A DNA stretch of 8,523 nucleotides from Micrococcales bacterium (lineage in GTDB: Bacteria > Actinomycetota > Actinomycetes > S36-B12 > UBA10799), in NCBI GenBank assembly GCA_023252115.1, contig JAHEXM010000057.1, positions 1 through 8,523 on the forward strand, in the 5' to 3' direction. Shown piece after piece: positions 1 through 6,735 of the stretch. The position numbers were made by a program, and so were the translations under genes. Below the pieces are notes generated by a model that saw nothing but the letters and a program-made list of their open reading frames with translations, was not told the DNA's origin and did no database searches. Numbering within the stretch: position 1 is the first letter of the stretch; every line of letters begins with the position of its first letter.

Positions 1-1028
1 CAGACGGCAACATCGTGGTGGCAAATGCCGTCCAGAACCAAGATCTCTTCTGGGCTCTGCGCGGTGGCGGACCCGGCACCTACGGCGTCATAACCAAGGT
101 GACCTACGAAACGCACGATATCCCGAAGACATTTGGCGATGTCAATGGCGCGATCACAGCCAACAGCGACGACGCTTTCCGGGACTTGATCCGCGAGTTC
201 GTCCGATTCCTTCCAGAGCGCCTGAACAACGGTTCGTGGGGCGGGGTGTTTCAAGTGCTGCCAGACAACTCGCTGATGGTGGGCAAGCTCTCGCTTGACC
301 TCACCGCCGACGAGGCCCGCGAAGTCTGGCGACCATTCACCGATTGGCTTGCGACCCGTCCCAACGATTTCACCGGGAAGATCGAGTTCGGCATTCCCAT
401 ACCGTTCAAGTACTACTACGACGGCCAATGGCGTCAGAAGAATCTTCCCTCGTCGGTGGTAGTCGAAGATCGGCCCGGCCAGCAGCAGTTTGAATTCTGG
501 TTCTCTGTCGACTCGGACGCCGTCTCAACTTTTGAGGCCACACTCAAAACGCGCTGGTTGCCCCTCAAGCAATTCCAAAAGGATTCAGGAACCGAACTCG
601 CAGATGCGATATTCGAAGCGTCGAGGCATTGGGGGTTCGTCATTCAGACTGGCAAGGGTTTGGCAGGCGCGCCAGCGGAGACGCTGCAACGCTCACGCGA
701 GACTTCCATCCACCCAGCAATATTCGATGCTGCAGCGCAGCTTCTGATCAGGCAAAGCCAGGCCGCGAAATTCCCAGGCATCGAAGGCCACGAACCCGAC
801 TATGCACAGGCTGAAGAGGATGCTCGTAACGCCGAAACCGCCATGCAGATCATCCGCGCCGCGACCCCGGACTCTGGGTCATTTCGCAACGAGGGCGACT
901 ACTTCGAACCAAACTGGCAGGACGCGTTTTGGGGTTCAAACTATCCACGGCTGCTTGAGGTGAAACGACGCTACGACCCGACAAACTTGTTCAACGTCCC
1001 ACGCGGCGTCGGCGGGGATGACTCATAG
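1..1028 (+). CDS. FAD-binding oxidoreductase, berberine bridge enzyme (BBE) type, 5'-truncated by window edge
   Basis: The open frame runs in from the left edge (first full codon at base 3) to a TAG stop at 1026-1028. Early in the visible part is the motif LFWALRGGGPGTYGVIT (codons from about base 45), the end of the PCMH-type FAD-binding domain that these enzymes share. A substrate domain of about 250 residues follows. The C-terminus carries the BBE domain: NEGDY, then FWGSNYPRLLEVKRRYDP and NLFNVPRGVG. Family members are oxidases or dehydrogenases that use FAD, often bound through two covalent links, to oxidise alcohols, sugars or alkaloids. The His/Cys attachment sites would lie upstream of the window, so the flavin linkage cannot be judged. 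The NE-D-Y and -GVG ending resembles the branch shared with fungal BBE oxidases. No signal peptide can be assessed, and the substrate is unknown. Confidence 0.9.
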   Translation, partial: DGNIVVANAVQNQDLFWALRGGGPGTYGVITKVTYETHDIPKTFGDVNGAITANSDDAFRDLIREFVRFLPERLNNGSWGGVFQVLPDNSLMVGKLSLDLTADEAREVWRPFTDWLATRPNDFTGKIEFGIPIPFKYYYDGQWRQKNLPSSVVVEDRPGQQQFEFWFSVDSDAVSTFEATLKTRWLPLKQFQKDSGTELADAIFEASRHWGFVIQTGKGLAGAPAETLQRSRETSIHPAIFDAAAQLLIRQSQAAKFPGIEGHEPDYAQAEEDARNAETAMQIIRAATPDSGSFRNEGDYFEPNWQDAFWGSNYPRLLEVKRRYDPTNLFNVPRGVGGDDS

Positions 1029-1110
1029 TAGGTGGGCCCACTCGTGGTGAACCGTGCCATTGGCTCGGGAATCCAAGCAACTCCGCACTAACCGACCATG
1101 CACCAAGGAC

Positions 1111-1136
1111 TAACCCGGACTCCTCCATACGGGTTA
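1111..1136. promoter_or_regulatory. 7-bp inverted repeat upstream of the lipoprotein gene
   Basis: TAACCCG (1111-1117) and CGGGTTA (1130-1136) are perfect inverted arms separated by 12 bases. They lie about 35-55 bases before the candidate starts of the lipoprotein gene and about 80 bases after the BBE stop. The site could be an operator or a weak hairpin ending the upstream transcript. No T-run follows, which argues against a classical intrinsic terminator. Its function is inferred only from position and symmetry. Confidence 0.3.
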
Positions 1137-1188
1137 CGCGCTCGGCGCTGAGCTGCAATCAAGAGCCACCGTGTGGACACTTCGATCC

Positions 1189-1623
1189 ATGGATAATCAA
1201 AGTGCTTCGAAACCCAAGCGTCGTATGGCCCGGTCCGCGATAGTTGCGACGGCAGTTGCCGGTGTGGTCGCAGTCGCCGCGGGCTGTTCGGCCACGTCGG
1301 CCAGTGTGCAGTCGTCAGAACCACAAAACGGCGCCGCAAAAAATGCCGCCCCGTCCGAGGCACGCATGTGTGCAAGCCCAATTGACCCAAACGTGACCGC
1401 CCCGGGCTGTTGGGGAAATGTCGAGACCCTGCAGTTCCCCAATGGGGGTCAATTGTTAACTGTTACAAACTTGGCAACGGTCCCTTGCAAATTGTTCCTG
1501 GGGAATCCACCAATTCATGTCCTGCCTGGTTCGAGCACGTGGCAGGTGAATACGACGCTGTCGCCGCACGAAAGTCTGCAAACCGTTGCGGGAGCTTGCG
1601 AGATCGAAGTGGCCTTGGACTAA
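1189..1623 (+). CDS. small secreted lipoprotein of unknown function
   Basis: A basic N-terminus (KPKRR) is followed by a hydrophobic stretch and the lipobox VAAGC, so the protein should be exported, lipidated on that cysteine and anchored to the outer face of the membrane. After a low-complexity Ala/Ser linker, the mature part is about 90 residues. It has four further cysteines (in MCAS, GCWG, PCKL and ACEI) that could form two disulfides. The segment LLTVTNLATVPCKLFLGNPP resembles the 'tNxxxxpCxLxGxP' core of actinobacterial DUF4232-type lipoproteins, but the match is loose and the protein is short for that group. I chose the ATG at 1189. A GTG at 1171 in frame would add six residues, and an ATG at 1225 would give the most compact signal peptide. 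None has a good Shine-Dalgarno sequence. It appears to be a single gene. Confidence 0.75.
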   Translation: MDNQSASKPKRRMARSAIVATAVAGVVAVAAGCSATSASVQSSEPQNGAAKNAAPSEARMCASPIDPNVTAPGCWGNVETLQFPNGGQLLTVTNLATVPCKLFLGNPPIHVLPGSSTWQVNTTLSPHESLQTVAGACEIEVALD

Positions 1624-1745
1624 TGAGTCGTGGTGTTCGTTGCCCTTTCGACGGACTCGAGTAACCATCGTTCCGGACGGCAAGAAATCGTCGGAGGTGG
1701 TGCCATAGGGTCAGGAACCCAACGACTCAAAGACCTGGAGCGACC

Positions 1746-2078
1746 ATGGCCAAGTTCATCCTTCTTTACAACGGACCAGCGACCGACCCAGCCGACATGG
1801 CTCCCGAGCAACGCGACGCCATCATGGCGGCATGGGGCGAATGGATGGGAAAGGTTGGCGGCGCGATGGTCGATATGGGCGCGCCCTTGGGTGCAGGAAC
1901 CGCCCTAGTAGATGACGGATCGGAAGCCGCAGCACTTGAAATCAACGGGTACTCAATCTTGGAAGCGGATGACCTCGCGGCTGCCAAAGCACTAGTTGAC
2001 GGTCACCCGTTCTTGAGTGATTCAGACGGAAAGTTCAGGGTTGAAATACTGGAACTCTTGCCGGTTCCAGGGATGTAA
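1746..2078 (+). CDS. YciI/DGPF-family protein
   Basis: This is a 110-residue cytoplasmic protein beginning MAKFILLYNGP, with MAPEQRDAIMAAWGEWM in the first third. The later segment NGYSILEADDLAAAKALVDG leads into GHPFL, the position of the family's G-P-F motif. These are hallmarks of YCII-related (DGPF) proteins, which have a dimeric ferredoxin-like alpha/beta fold. They often occur next to extracytoplasmic-function sigma factors or as stand-alone proteins. Biochemical roles are mostly unknown, and some members are dehydrochlorinase-like enzymes. The length is typical for the family. The ATG has a GGAG at 1737-1740, five bases upstream, which supports this start. No sigma-factor gene is adjacent here. 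It ends 11 bp from the stop of the convergent SRPBCC gene. Confidence 0.85.
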   Translation: MAKFILLYNGPATDPADMAPEQRDAIMAAWGEWMGKVGGAMVDMGAPLGAGTALVDDGSEAAALEINGYSILEADDLAAAKALVDGHPFLSDSDGKFRVEILELLPVPGM

Positions 2079-2089
2079 TAACGGCAACA

Positions 2090-2554
2090 TCACGACGAAT
2101 CGGTCGTACCTTTTTTAGTAGCTTCCAGGATTGCTTTGAGCTTCTTAAGGTCCTTGTTGTTGGCCCGACGCATTGCTATGGACATCAGTGGCGCTGCGAG
2201 CCTGGAAAACCCGGAGGGGTTTCCGCGGTTTCGTAGGCGCATCGTCGTCCCACGTGATCCGTTGTCTTCCCACGAGTACGTGGTCTCCATCGGGAAGGGA
2301 CCCTCGCTGGTGGCCTGCACAAGCCGTTCACCTGGCACGAGATCAATGACCTCGTATGTGTACGCGATGCGGCGGTTGAGGAATTGTGCGACAAAGTCGA
2401 TCCGGGAGCCTAACGCCAAGGGCTTGGCAGTCTTCCACTCAATCGACTTGATGTTTTCGTACCAGGCGGTCGCATTGTCGGGGTCCGATGCGTAAGCGGC
2501 AACCTCTGCCCGTCCGCGTTCAATGTCGATTTGAGTCTGCACGTCAACTGGCAC
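2090..2554 (-). CDS. SRPBCC (START/Bet v1-like) family protein
   Basis: This 154-residue protein has the layout of the polyketide cyclase/dehydrase branch of SRPBCC proteins. An N-terminal strand (VQTQIDIERGRAEVAAYASD) leads to NATAWYENIKSIEW. Beta strands follow around GSRIDFVAQFLNRRIAYTYEV and DLVPGERLVQATSEGPFPME. A long C-terminal helix (MRRANNKDLKKLKAILEA) would close the hydrophobic pocket. Such proteins bind small hydrophobic ligands, and many in actinobacteria have no assigned reaction. No catalytic residues can be assigned by eye. The start is GTG at 2554, with AAGGG about seven bases upstream on the minus strand. A lysine-rich tail (TKKGTTDSS) ends the protein. It is divergent from the PAS-EAL gene and convergent with the YciI-family gene, and appears to be its own transcript. 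Confidence 0.8.
   Translation of the reverse strand: MPVDVQTQIDIERGRAEVAAYASDPDNATAWYENIKSIEWKTAKPLALGSRIDFVAQFLNRRIAYTYEVIDLVPGERLVQATSEGPFPMETTYSWEDNGSRGTTMRLRNRGNPSGFSRLAAPLMSIAMRRANNKDLKKLKAILEATKKGTTDSS
2092..2116 (+). terminator. weak candidate intrinsic terminator after the YciI-family gene
   Basis: ACGAC (2092-2096) can pair with GTCGT (2103-2107) around a six-base loop, and a run of six T follows at 2111-2116. The stem is only 5 bp. The element sits inside the last codons of the convergent SRPBCC gene, so the similarity could be accidental. The position just after the YciI-family stop is the main argument for it. Confidence 0.3.
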
Positions 2555-2654
2555 GCTTAGGCCCTTCTATAGGGGAATCGTAACCTGACCACTGGTGACC
2601 CATTTGAGTTTGCGCTTCTGATCGGGGCCTGTCCCGGAGACTAGCCTTACATGT
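2555..2654. promoter_or_regulatory. divergent intergenic region between SRPBCC and PAS-EAL genes
   Basis: These 100 bases must hold the promoters of both flanking genes. On the minus strand TATAGA lies 11 bases before the SRPBCC GTG and overlaps its possible ribosome site. On the plus strand TAGCCT (2642-2647) lies seven bases before the PAS-EAL ATG. Both fit a TAnnnT-type -10 element at the distance expected for leaderless transcripts, which are common in actinobacteria. No convincing -35 boxes are seen, so these assignments are tentative. Confidence 0.3.
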
Positions 2655-4223
2655 ATGGGCCCTGCCGGTGAACTATCTGACCGCGATGCAGCGGCCAACG
2701 AGCTTGACCGACAGACGCAAGCTTTAGCTCACCTCAGTGAGGCAATTATCGCTAGCAGCCCGAGCGGGATCGCTGCTATCGACAAGGACCGAATCATCAC
2801 GCAATGGAATCCGGTCATGGAGCAAATACATGGGCGCAATGCAGCCGAAGTTCTGGGGCACCCACTCGACGAGATTCTGACGCCGGAAGCAAGAGTCCAG
2901 ATGAAGGCATTGCTTGACTCAGCATTCAATGGAAACACCGAATCCTATGTGCAAAAGCGCTTCCGCAAAGACGGTTCTGACTTCACCATTTCTGCAACGT
3001 TAGCGCCGATCCGAGATGCCAGCGGCAGCATATGTGGGGTCGTAACGAACATGAGAGACGTAACTGAAGAGTTACGGATCCGCGCGCAAGCGGTGGAAGC
3101 GGAACGACACCTGAAGGCCACGTCGGTTGAACTTCAGGCAGTCATTGATCACAGCAGTTCCGCCATTTCAGTGCGGGACCTTGATTTCCGCTACACCTTA
3201 GGCAACCGAGCGTTCTTGCAATCATTGGGATTGCCTCTGGACACCCAAGTAGAAGGGCTGCGCGACATAGACATCCGAGATCCGGAATTCATCGCCAATC
3301 AGCGAACGATCGATAGTGAAGTTCTCCATGGCCAGCGCATAACAACGAGTGACGTGGTCGCAGTCGACGGCAAAGATCGCGAATGGAAAGTGGAGAACTT
3401 TCCATTAACCGATGACCACGGCAATATCTATGGGTTGGTGAGGATGGCGACCGACGTTACCGAAATCAAAGCGGCCCAAGAACGCCTCGAATTGGAACTG
3501 GCCTGGGAGCAGTACCTCAGTCGCTCGATTACCGAAGGTCGACTCTTGGTGTACTCCCAACCCATCATTGACCTGGCAACAGGAGAACAGCATGGCGAGG
3601 AATTACTGGTGCGCATTCAGGGCACAAGCGGACCCAATGACATCGTCGAACCCGATGACTTTCTGCCTGACGCAGAACGTTTCGGGTTGATGGGGATCAT
3701 TGACGAATTCATGTTTGATCAGGCGATGAGGCTGGCGGCAAGCGGACGCCGTTGCTCGGTGAACATTTCTGCGACATCACTTCATGATTTGCGGCTCCGT
3801 GAGTACGTCATTACCAGACTGCACGCCGCACCGGATGCAGCCACAAACCTAACGTTCGAAATAACCGAAACCGCGATCCTCGTTGACCTGAATGAAGCCG
3901 CGACCTTCTGCACAACCGTGAGCGAGTGTGGCGCTGGAGTGGACCTCGACGACTTCGGTACCGGATATGGAAACCTCACTGAGCTACGCAACCTGAAGCT
4001 CAACTCCCTCAAGATCGACACCAGTTTCGTATTCAACGTCGCAACCAACGAGCAGGATCAACAGGTCGTGCGCATTGTCGTGCAAATGGCCAAGGATTTT
4101 GGTTTGACAACAATTGCCGAAGGAGTTGAGGACTCCGATGCGATGGAATTGCTGCGACGCCTAGGTGTTGACTACGCACAGGGGTTCCTGTTCGGCAAAC
4201 CAGAACCTGTTCGCCACGCTTAG
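2655..4223 (+). CDS. PAS-PAS-EAL protein, predicted cyclic-di-GMP phosphodiesterase
   Basis: A 522-residue cytoplasmic signalling protein with no membrane segment. PAS domain 1 spans about residues 25-138 (SSPSGIAAIDKDRIITQWNP; PAC end GVVTNMRDVTE). PAS domain 2 spans about 156-271 and ends LVRMATDVTE. A short helical linker then leads to an EAL domain, about 285-518. The signature is ELL (E316) rather than EAL. The other metal and catalytic positions look intact: N370 (SVNIS), E402 (FEITET), D432/D433 (LDDFGTGYGNL), K453 (LKIDTSFV), E489 (TIAEGVED) and Q509 (QGFLFG). By family knowledge it should hydrolyse c-di-GMP to pGpG, gated by signals sensed in the PAS domains; the ligand or cofactor is unknown. 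There is no GGDEF domain. The best ribosome site (GGAG, 2636-2639) is 15 bases before this ATG, which is long. The ATG at 2651 is out of frame and soon stops. Confidence 0.92.
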   Translation: MGPAGELSDRDAAANELDRQTQALAHLSEAIIASSPSGIAAIDKDRIITQWNPVMEQIHGRNAAEVLGHPLDEILTPEARVQMKALLDSAFNGNTESYVQKRFRKDGSDFTISATLAPIRDASGSICGVVTNMRDVTEELRIRAQAVEAERHLKATSVELQAVIDHSSSAISVRDLDFRYTLGNRAFLQSLGLPLDTQVEGLRDIDIRDPEFIANQRTIDSEVLHGQRITTSDVVAVDGKDREWKVENFPLTDDHGNIYGLVRMATDVTEIKAAQERLELELAWEQYLSRSITEGRLLVYSQPIIDLATGEQHGEELLVRIQGTSGPNDIVEPDDFLPDAERFGLMGIIDEFMFDQAMRLAASGRRCSVNISATSLHDLRLREYVITRLHAAPDAATNLTFEITETAILVDLNEAATFCTTVSECGAGVDLDDFGTGYGNLTELRNLKLNSLKIDTSFVFNVATNEQDQQVVRIVVQMAKDFGLTTIAEGVEDSDAMELLRRLGVDYAQGFLFGKPEPVRHA

Positions 4224-4276
4224 TCCACGAGATGCGCAGCATTGAAAGGCCGTGCCGAATACCGTGCCGTCCCGTG

Positions 4277-6547
4277 TCAGCAACCCCGCGTCGACGGCGA
4301 TGGCGAAGCCGACGGCGCAGACTGCTCGGCGGACCGAACCGCTGACCGACAAAATGACGCGCTTGGTCCCAGCCCTCGGGCGACCAGGCGTATTCCGCGC
4401 CAGGGATTGACCGCATAGCCCGGGACCGTCTGGGGAGTAACTCCAACGGCCGACAGCCACATCTGATACGCCGTCGCGGTGACAACACCTCCGTGCCAGC
4501 GGCGCCAGACGATCTTGGGGTCGGTCAGCGCGGGCGGTGGGGCAATGGTGTCGGTGATTTCTACGACGTTTCCGCCCTGGTCAAGCGTGCCCCATGGTGA
4601 GCGAGTCAGCGCCTGTCCGACGGAACTCATGTTGCCGATATAGAGGCTCGAAAGCTCTGGAAATGGCGACTGCGCGCACTGCGCGGCGCTGAACTGCGAC
4701 GGACACCAATCCGGCGCGACACCGGGGACTGCTTCGAACGAGGCCAGCGGTTGGGTCCCATCGTTGGCGACAGAACCATTGCCATTGAGTTGCGTCGCGG
4801 ACGGCTGGTCACCTGCCGCACAGCCTGACTCATCGACTGGGCAGTTCACATAGACACCGGGGTTAGTGGGGTAGTCCCACCACGAGTATTTGCCACCGCC
4901 CCTTGGGTCGAAGTAGGCGGCCTTGATCCACTCGTTCTGGCTCGAGACGGCGAACCCGGTCGCAGACGTACTGGTCGCCCGGCGACTGCTCATTTTGTAC
5001 ATGCCGGTCTCGGTCTTCCGAGATAGCCGAACTGTGTAGGTCGTGCGGAGCAGCCGCGCTCCAGTCGCCGTAGTGACAGTACGCGTGCTTTTTTTGATCA
5101 CTTGGCCGTTGTCGAGAGCGTTTGTCAGGCGTGCGGCCCGCGTGAAGTCGGCAACGTTGTAGGGCTTGTTGGCCCATTCGGGAGATGCCACGTAGTAGTG
5201 CTGGCCGCGCGGGGCGCGCGGGTTGCGGTTGACCGAGCCATACTTCGGCCACACACGGGAACTCTGCGCGGCATCCCAAAGATGGTGCCGGTTGTGACCG
5301 TCGGGGTCGACGGCGTTGAGGAAGGTAACCCACTTGGCGACCGTTAACTCAGTCTCGGCAACCTGGTACTCGTAACCGACACTGCCAACTGCCATGCAGG
5401 ACGTAGCGGACGCAGCTTGGACGGATGGATCCGGGTTCTGATCGACGATTGCTCTCACCGAGGGGAACGCCGCGAGACACGACGCCTTGCTGGCGTACAC
5501 GTCGTTCCAGAACGGAATGATCCAGGCGCTGCGGTTGCCGGCCGACCGCACTGTCACGGTGTCGAGCGAGAGGACGTTCGGGGACGCCTTGGGGCTGGGA
5601 TAGATCTCGGTGACAGTGTTCGACAGGAAGTTCGCGGTGTACAGGAAGCCTGCCGCGTCGGACGTGATGCCGATGGGGCGCCTGCCCGTGTGAGCGATCA
5701 CATGCGAGTGACCGTTGCGATCAATCTGCGAGACGGTGGCGGATCCATCGTTGGTCGTGAACACGGTGCCATACGGGTCGACTGTGATGCCGATAGGCCG
5801 CCGACCCGTCCTGCCAAGGATGGTCGACTTCCCTGCCGGAGTGATCTTGGAGACGTTGCGCGAGTTCCAATTGGTCGTGTAGATATTGCCGGAGCGGTCC
5901 ATCGCGATGGCTTGCGGCCATCCGCCCGTAGTGCCGAGCGTCGAGGCGACTCCGGTGGGAGTGATCTTGGTGACGGTGTCGGAACCCTCGTTGGCGGTGT
6001 AGACGTTTCCATTACCGTCAATCAGGATGCCCAACGGCCGCGACCCGGTTGATGCGAACGTCGATGACGCACCGGCCGGGGTGATCTTGGTGACCGTGGC
6101 ATCGACGTAGTTCGTTGTGTACACGTTTCCGCTGGAATCAACCGCAACGTCGATGGGCTGTCCGCCCGTAGTTCCCAGCACCGTCGATACACCGGCGGGA
6201 GTGATCTTGGTGACCGTATTGGCGCCGAGGTTGCTGGTGTAGACGTTGCCCGAGGAATCGACGGCAATCCCGCGCGGCGTCGTTCCGGTAGTTCCTAGAC
6301 GCGAGGCCCTCCCGGCGGGGGTGATCTTGGTAACTGTGTTGGCGCGGGAGTTGGCGGTGTACACGTTGCCGAAGACATCCACCGCGATCCCGTCGGGACC
6401 GGCGTCTGTATGGGCAAGCACAGATGAGTCACGGGGAGCGGGTGCGGCCTGGGCGGGGGATGCCACGCCGAGCACCCCCACTGCGAGTGCGCAAGACGCG
6501 ACTATCACGGTTACGCGCCGGGACAGGACGATGGAAGTTCGAGTCAT
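4277..6547 (-). CDS. secreted seven-blade beta-propeller protein fused to a cysteine-less FGE-like (SUMF1/PvdO-type) domain
   Basis: A 756-residue predicted exported protein. Residues 1-34 form a Sec signal peptide (RR, hydrophobic core, cleavage at AQA-A). Residues 43-322 are seven repeats of exactly 40 residues, consensus P-GIAVD-SGNVYT-N-TVTKITPAG, typical of NHL/Vgb-like propeller blades. Residues 328-724 match the FGE-sulfatase fold: DTVTVRSAGN, VGYEYQVAETELT, FLNAVDPDG, NEWIKAAYFD, WWDYPT, GTLDQGGNVVEITD and GIRLVA. The RGGSW-C-C region of active formylglycine-generating enzymes reads WRRWHGGVV, without the two catalytic cysteines, so sulfatase activation is unlikely and binding or a structural role is more plausible. 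A 33-residue Ser/Pro/Ala-rich tail ends STRGC. I chose the ATG at 6547 because AGGAGAG precedes it by eight bases. An in-frame ATG at 6631 would bury the signal peptide 28 residues in. Confidence 0.88.
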   Translation of the reverse strand: MTRTSIVLSRRVTVIVASCALAVGVLGVASPAQAAPAPRDSSVLAHTDAGPDGIAVDVFGNVYTANSRANTVTKITPAGRASRLGTTGTTPRGIAVDSSGNVYTSNLGANTVTKITPAGVSTVLGTTGGQPIDVAVDSSGNVYTTNYVDATVTKITPAGASSTFASTGSRPLGILIDGNGNVYTANEGSDTVTKITPTGVASTLGTTGGWPQAIAMDRSGNIYTTNWNSRNVSKITPAGKSTILGRTGRRPIGITVDPYGTVFTTNDGSATVSQIDRNGHSHVIAHTGRRPIGITSDAAGFLYTANFLSNTVTEIYPSPKASPNVLSLDTVTVRSAGNRSAWIIPFWNDVYASKASCLAAFPSVRAIVDQNPDPSVQAASATSCMAVGSVGYEYQVAETELTVAKWVTFLNAVDPDGHNRHHLWDAAQSSRVWPKYGSVNRNPRAPRGQHYYVASPEWANKPYNVADFTRAARLTNALDNGQVIKKSTRTVTTATGARLLRTTYTVRLSRKTETGMYKMSSRRATSTSATGFAVSSQNEWIKAAYFDPRGGGKYSWWDYPTNPGVYVNCPVDESGCAAGDQPSATQLNGNGSVANDGTQPLASFEAVPGVAPDWCPSQFSAAQCAQSPFPELSSLYIGNMSSVGQALTRSPWGTLDQGGNVVEITDTIAPPPALTDPKIVWRRWHGGVVTATAYQMWLSAVGVTPQTVPGYAVNPWRGIRLVARGLGPSASFCRSAVRSAEQSAPSASPSPSTRGC
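5582..6421 (-). repeat. seven tandem 120-bp coding repeats (propeller blades)
   Basis: Seven consecutive 120-bp units encode the propeller blades. On the plus strand the block GTGATCTTGG occurs at 5841, 5961, 6081, 6201 and 6321, exactly 120 bases apart. Diverged versions (TCAATCTGCG, TAGATCTCGG) fall in phase at 5721 and 5601. The five units nearest the N-terminus are more alike than the two C-terminal ones. No unit has gained or lost a codon. The segment SSVLAHTDAG before the first blade matches the strand that ends the other units, which would fit a closing strand in a seven-bladed ring. Confidence 0.9.
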
Positions 6548-6555
6548 GGCTGCCG

Positions 6556-6562
6556 CTCTCCT
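6556..6562 (-). promoter_or_regulatory. Shine-Dalgarno deciding the start of the propeller/FGE-like gene
   Basis: Read on the minus strand this is AGGAGAG, eight bases before the ATG at 6547. It lies inside the longer frame that opens at 6631. Because a standard signal peptide begins right at 6547, it favours the shorter protein. Confidence 0.75.
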
Positions 6563-6605
6563 GGCCTGGGATGAAGTATTTGGGACGATAGCTGGCTGAC
6601 GGCCC

Positions 6606-6633
6606 GGATGGACCCCTGTGCAGACAGCCATCC
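6606..6633 (-). promoter_or_regulatory. bulged hairpin in the presumed leader of the propeller/FGE-like gene
   Basis: GGATGG (6606-6611) pairs with CCATCC (6628-6633). Inside it CTGT (6616-6619) pairs with ACAG (6624-6627), with a GCAG loop and a one-sided ACCC bulge. The result is a ten-pair stem starting about 60 bases before the ATG at 6547. It would be in the 5' leader if transcription starts upstream of 6633. No promoter was firmly identified. A second weak inverted repeat (ATCGAC 6644-6649, GTCGAT 6663-6668) lies in the same 188-bp divergent region. A role in expression control is speculation. Confidence 0.3.
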
Positions 6634-6735
6634 AGATGCAGTTATCGACGGGCCAATGAACTGTCGATCAAAAGCCGAGCTGGACCTGATGCTCGTCACA
6701 AATGCTGACAGCTCATTCCACAAGACAAGTCATTC

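Noticed and set aside
1032..1041. Palindrome GTGGGCCCAC just after the BBE stop
   Set aside because: It has no loop and no T-run, and is short enough to occur by chance in GC-rich DNA.
1708..1720. GGGT-CAGGA-ACCC small hairpin before the YciI-family gene
   Set aside because: The 4-bp stem is too weak to call a regulatory structure.
1624..1729. TGAGTCGT (1624-1631) and ACGACTCA (1722-1729) as a long-range inverted repeat
   Set aside because: The 8-bp arms are 90 bases apart, with nothing else supporting pairing or a mobile element.
2651..2671. ATG at 2651 as the start of the PAS-EAL gene or a leader peptide
   Set aside because: It is out of frame with the gene and stops after six codons. 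The overlap could have a regulatory effect, but there is no positive evidence.
4224..4276. Terminator between the PAS-EAL and propeller/FGE-like genes
   Set aside because: Only a 4-bp stem (ATGC-GCA-GCAT, 4232-4242) and the direct repeat CCGTGCCG-AATA-CCGTGCCG were found; neither is a convincing terminator.
4033..4488. Minus-strand open frame of 151 codons overlapping the ends of two genes
   Set aside because: It covers the 3' ends of the PAS-EAL and propeller/FGE-like genes in another frame. Its Arg-rich product shows no recognisable features.
5417..6052. Open frame of 211 codons on the plus strand opposite the propeller gene
   Set aside because: The 120-bp repeat is a multiple of three, so every frame stays open in it. 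The translation has a biased, Arg/Asp/Gly-rich composition and no family features, whereas the minus-strand frame encodes clear blades and a signal peptide.
5582..6421. Regular repeat as a CRISPR array or non-coding satellite
   Set aside because: The units are coding, in frame and conserved as propeller blades; there are no spacer-sized unique segments between short identical repeats.
6548..6631. 28-residue N-terminal extension of the propeller/FGE-like protein from ATG 6631
   Set aside because: It would put the signal peptide internal to the protein. The ATG at 6547 has a good ribosome site and starts exactly at the signal peptide.
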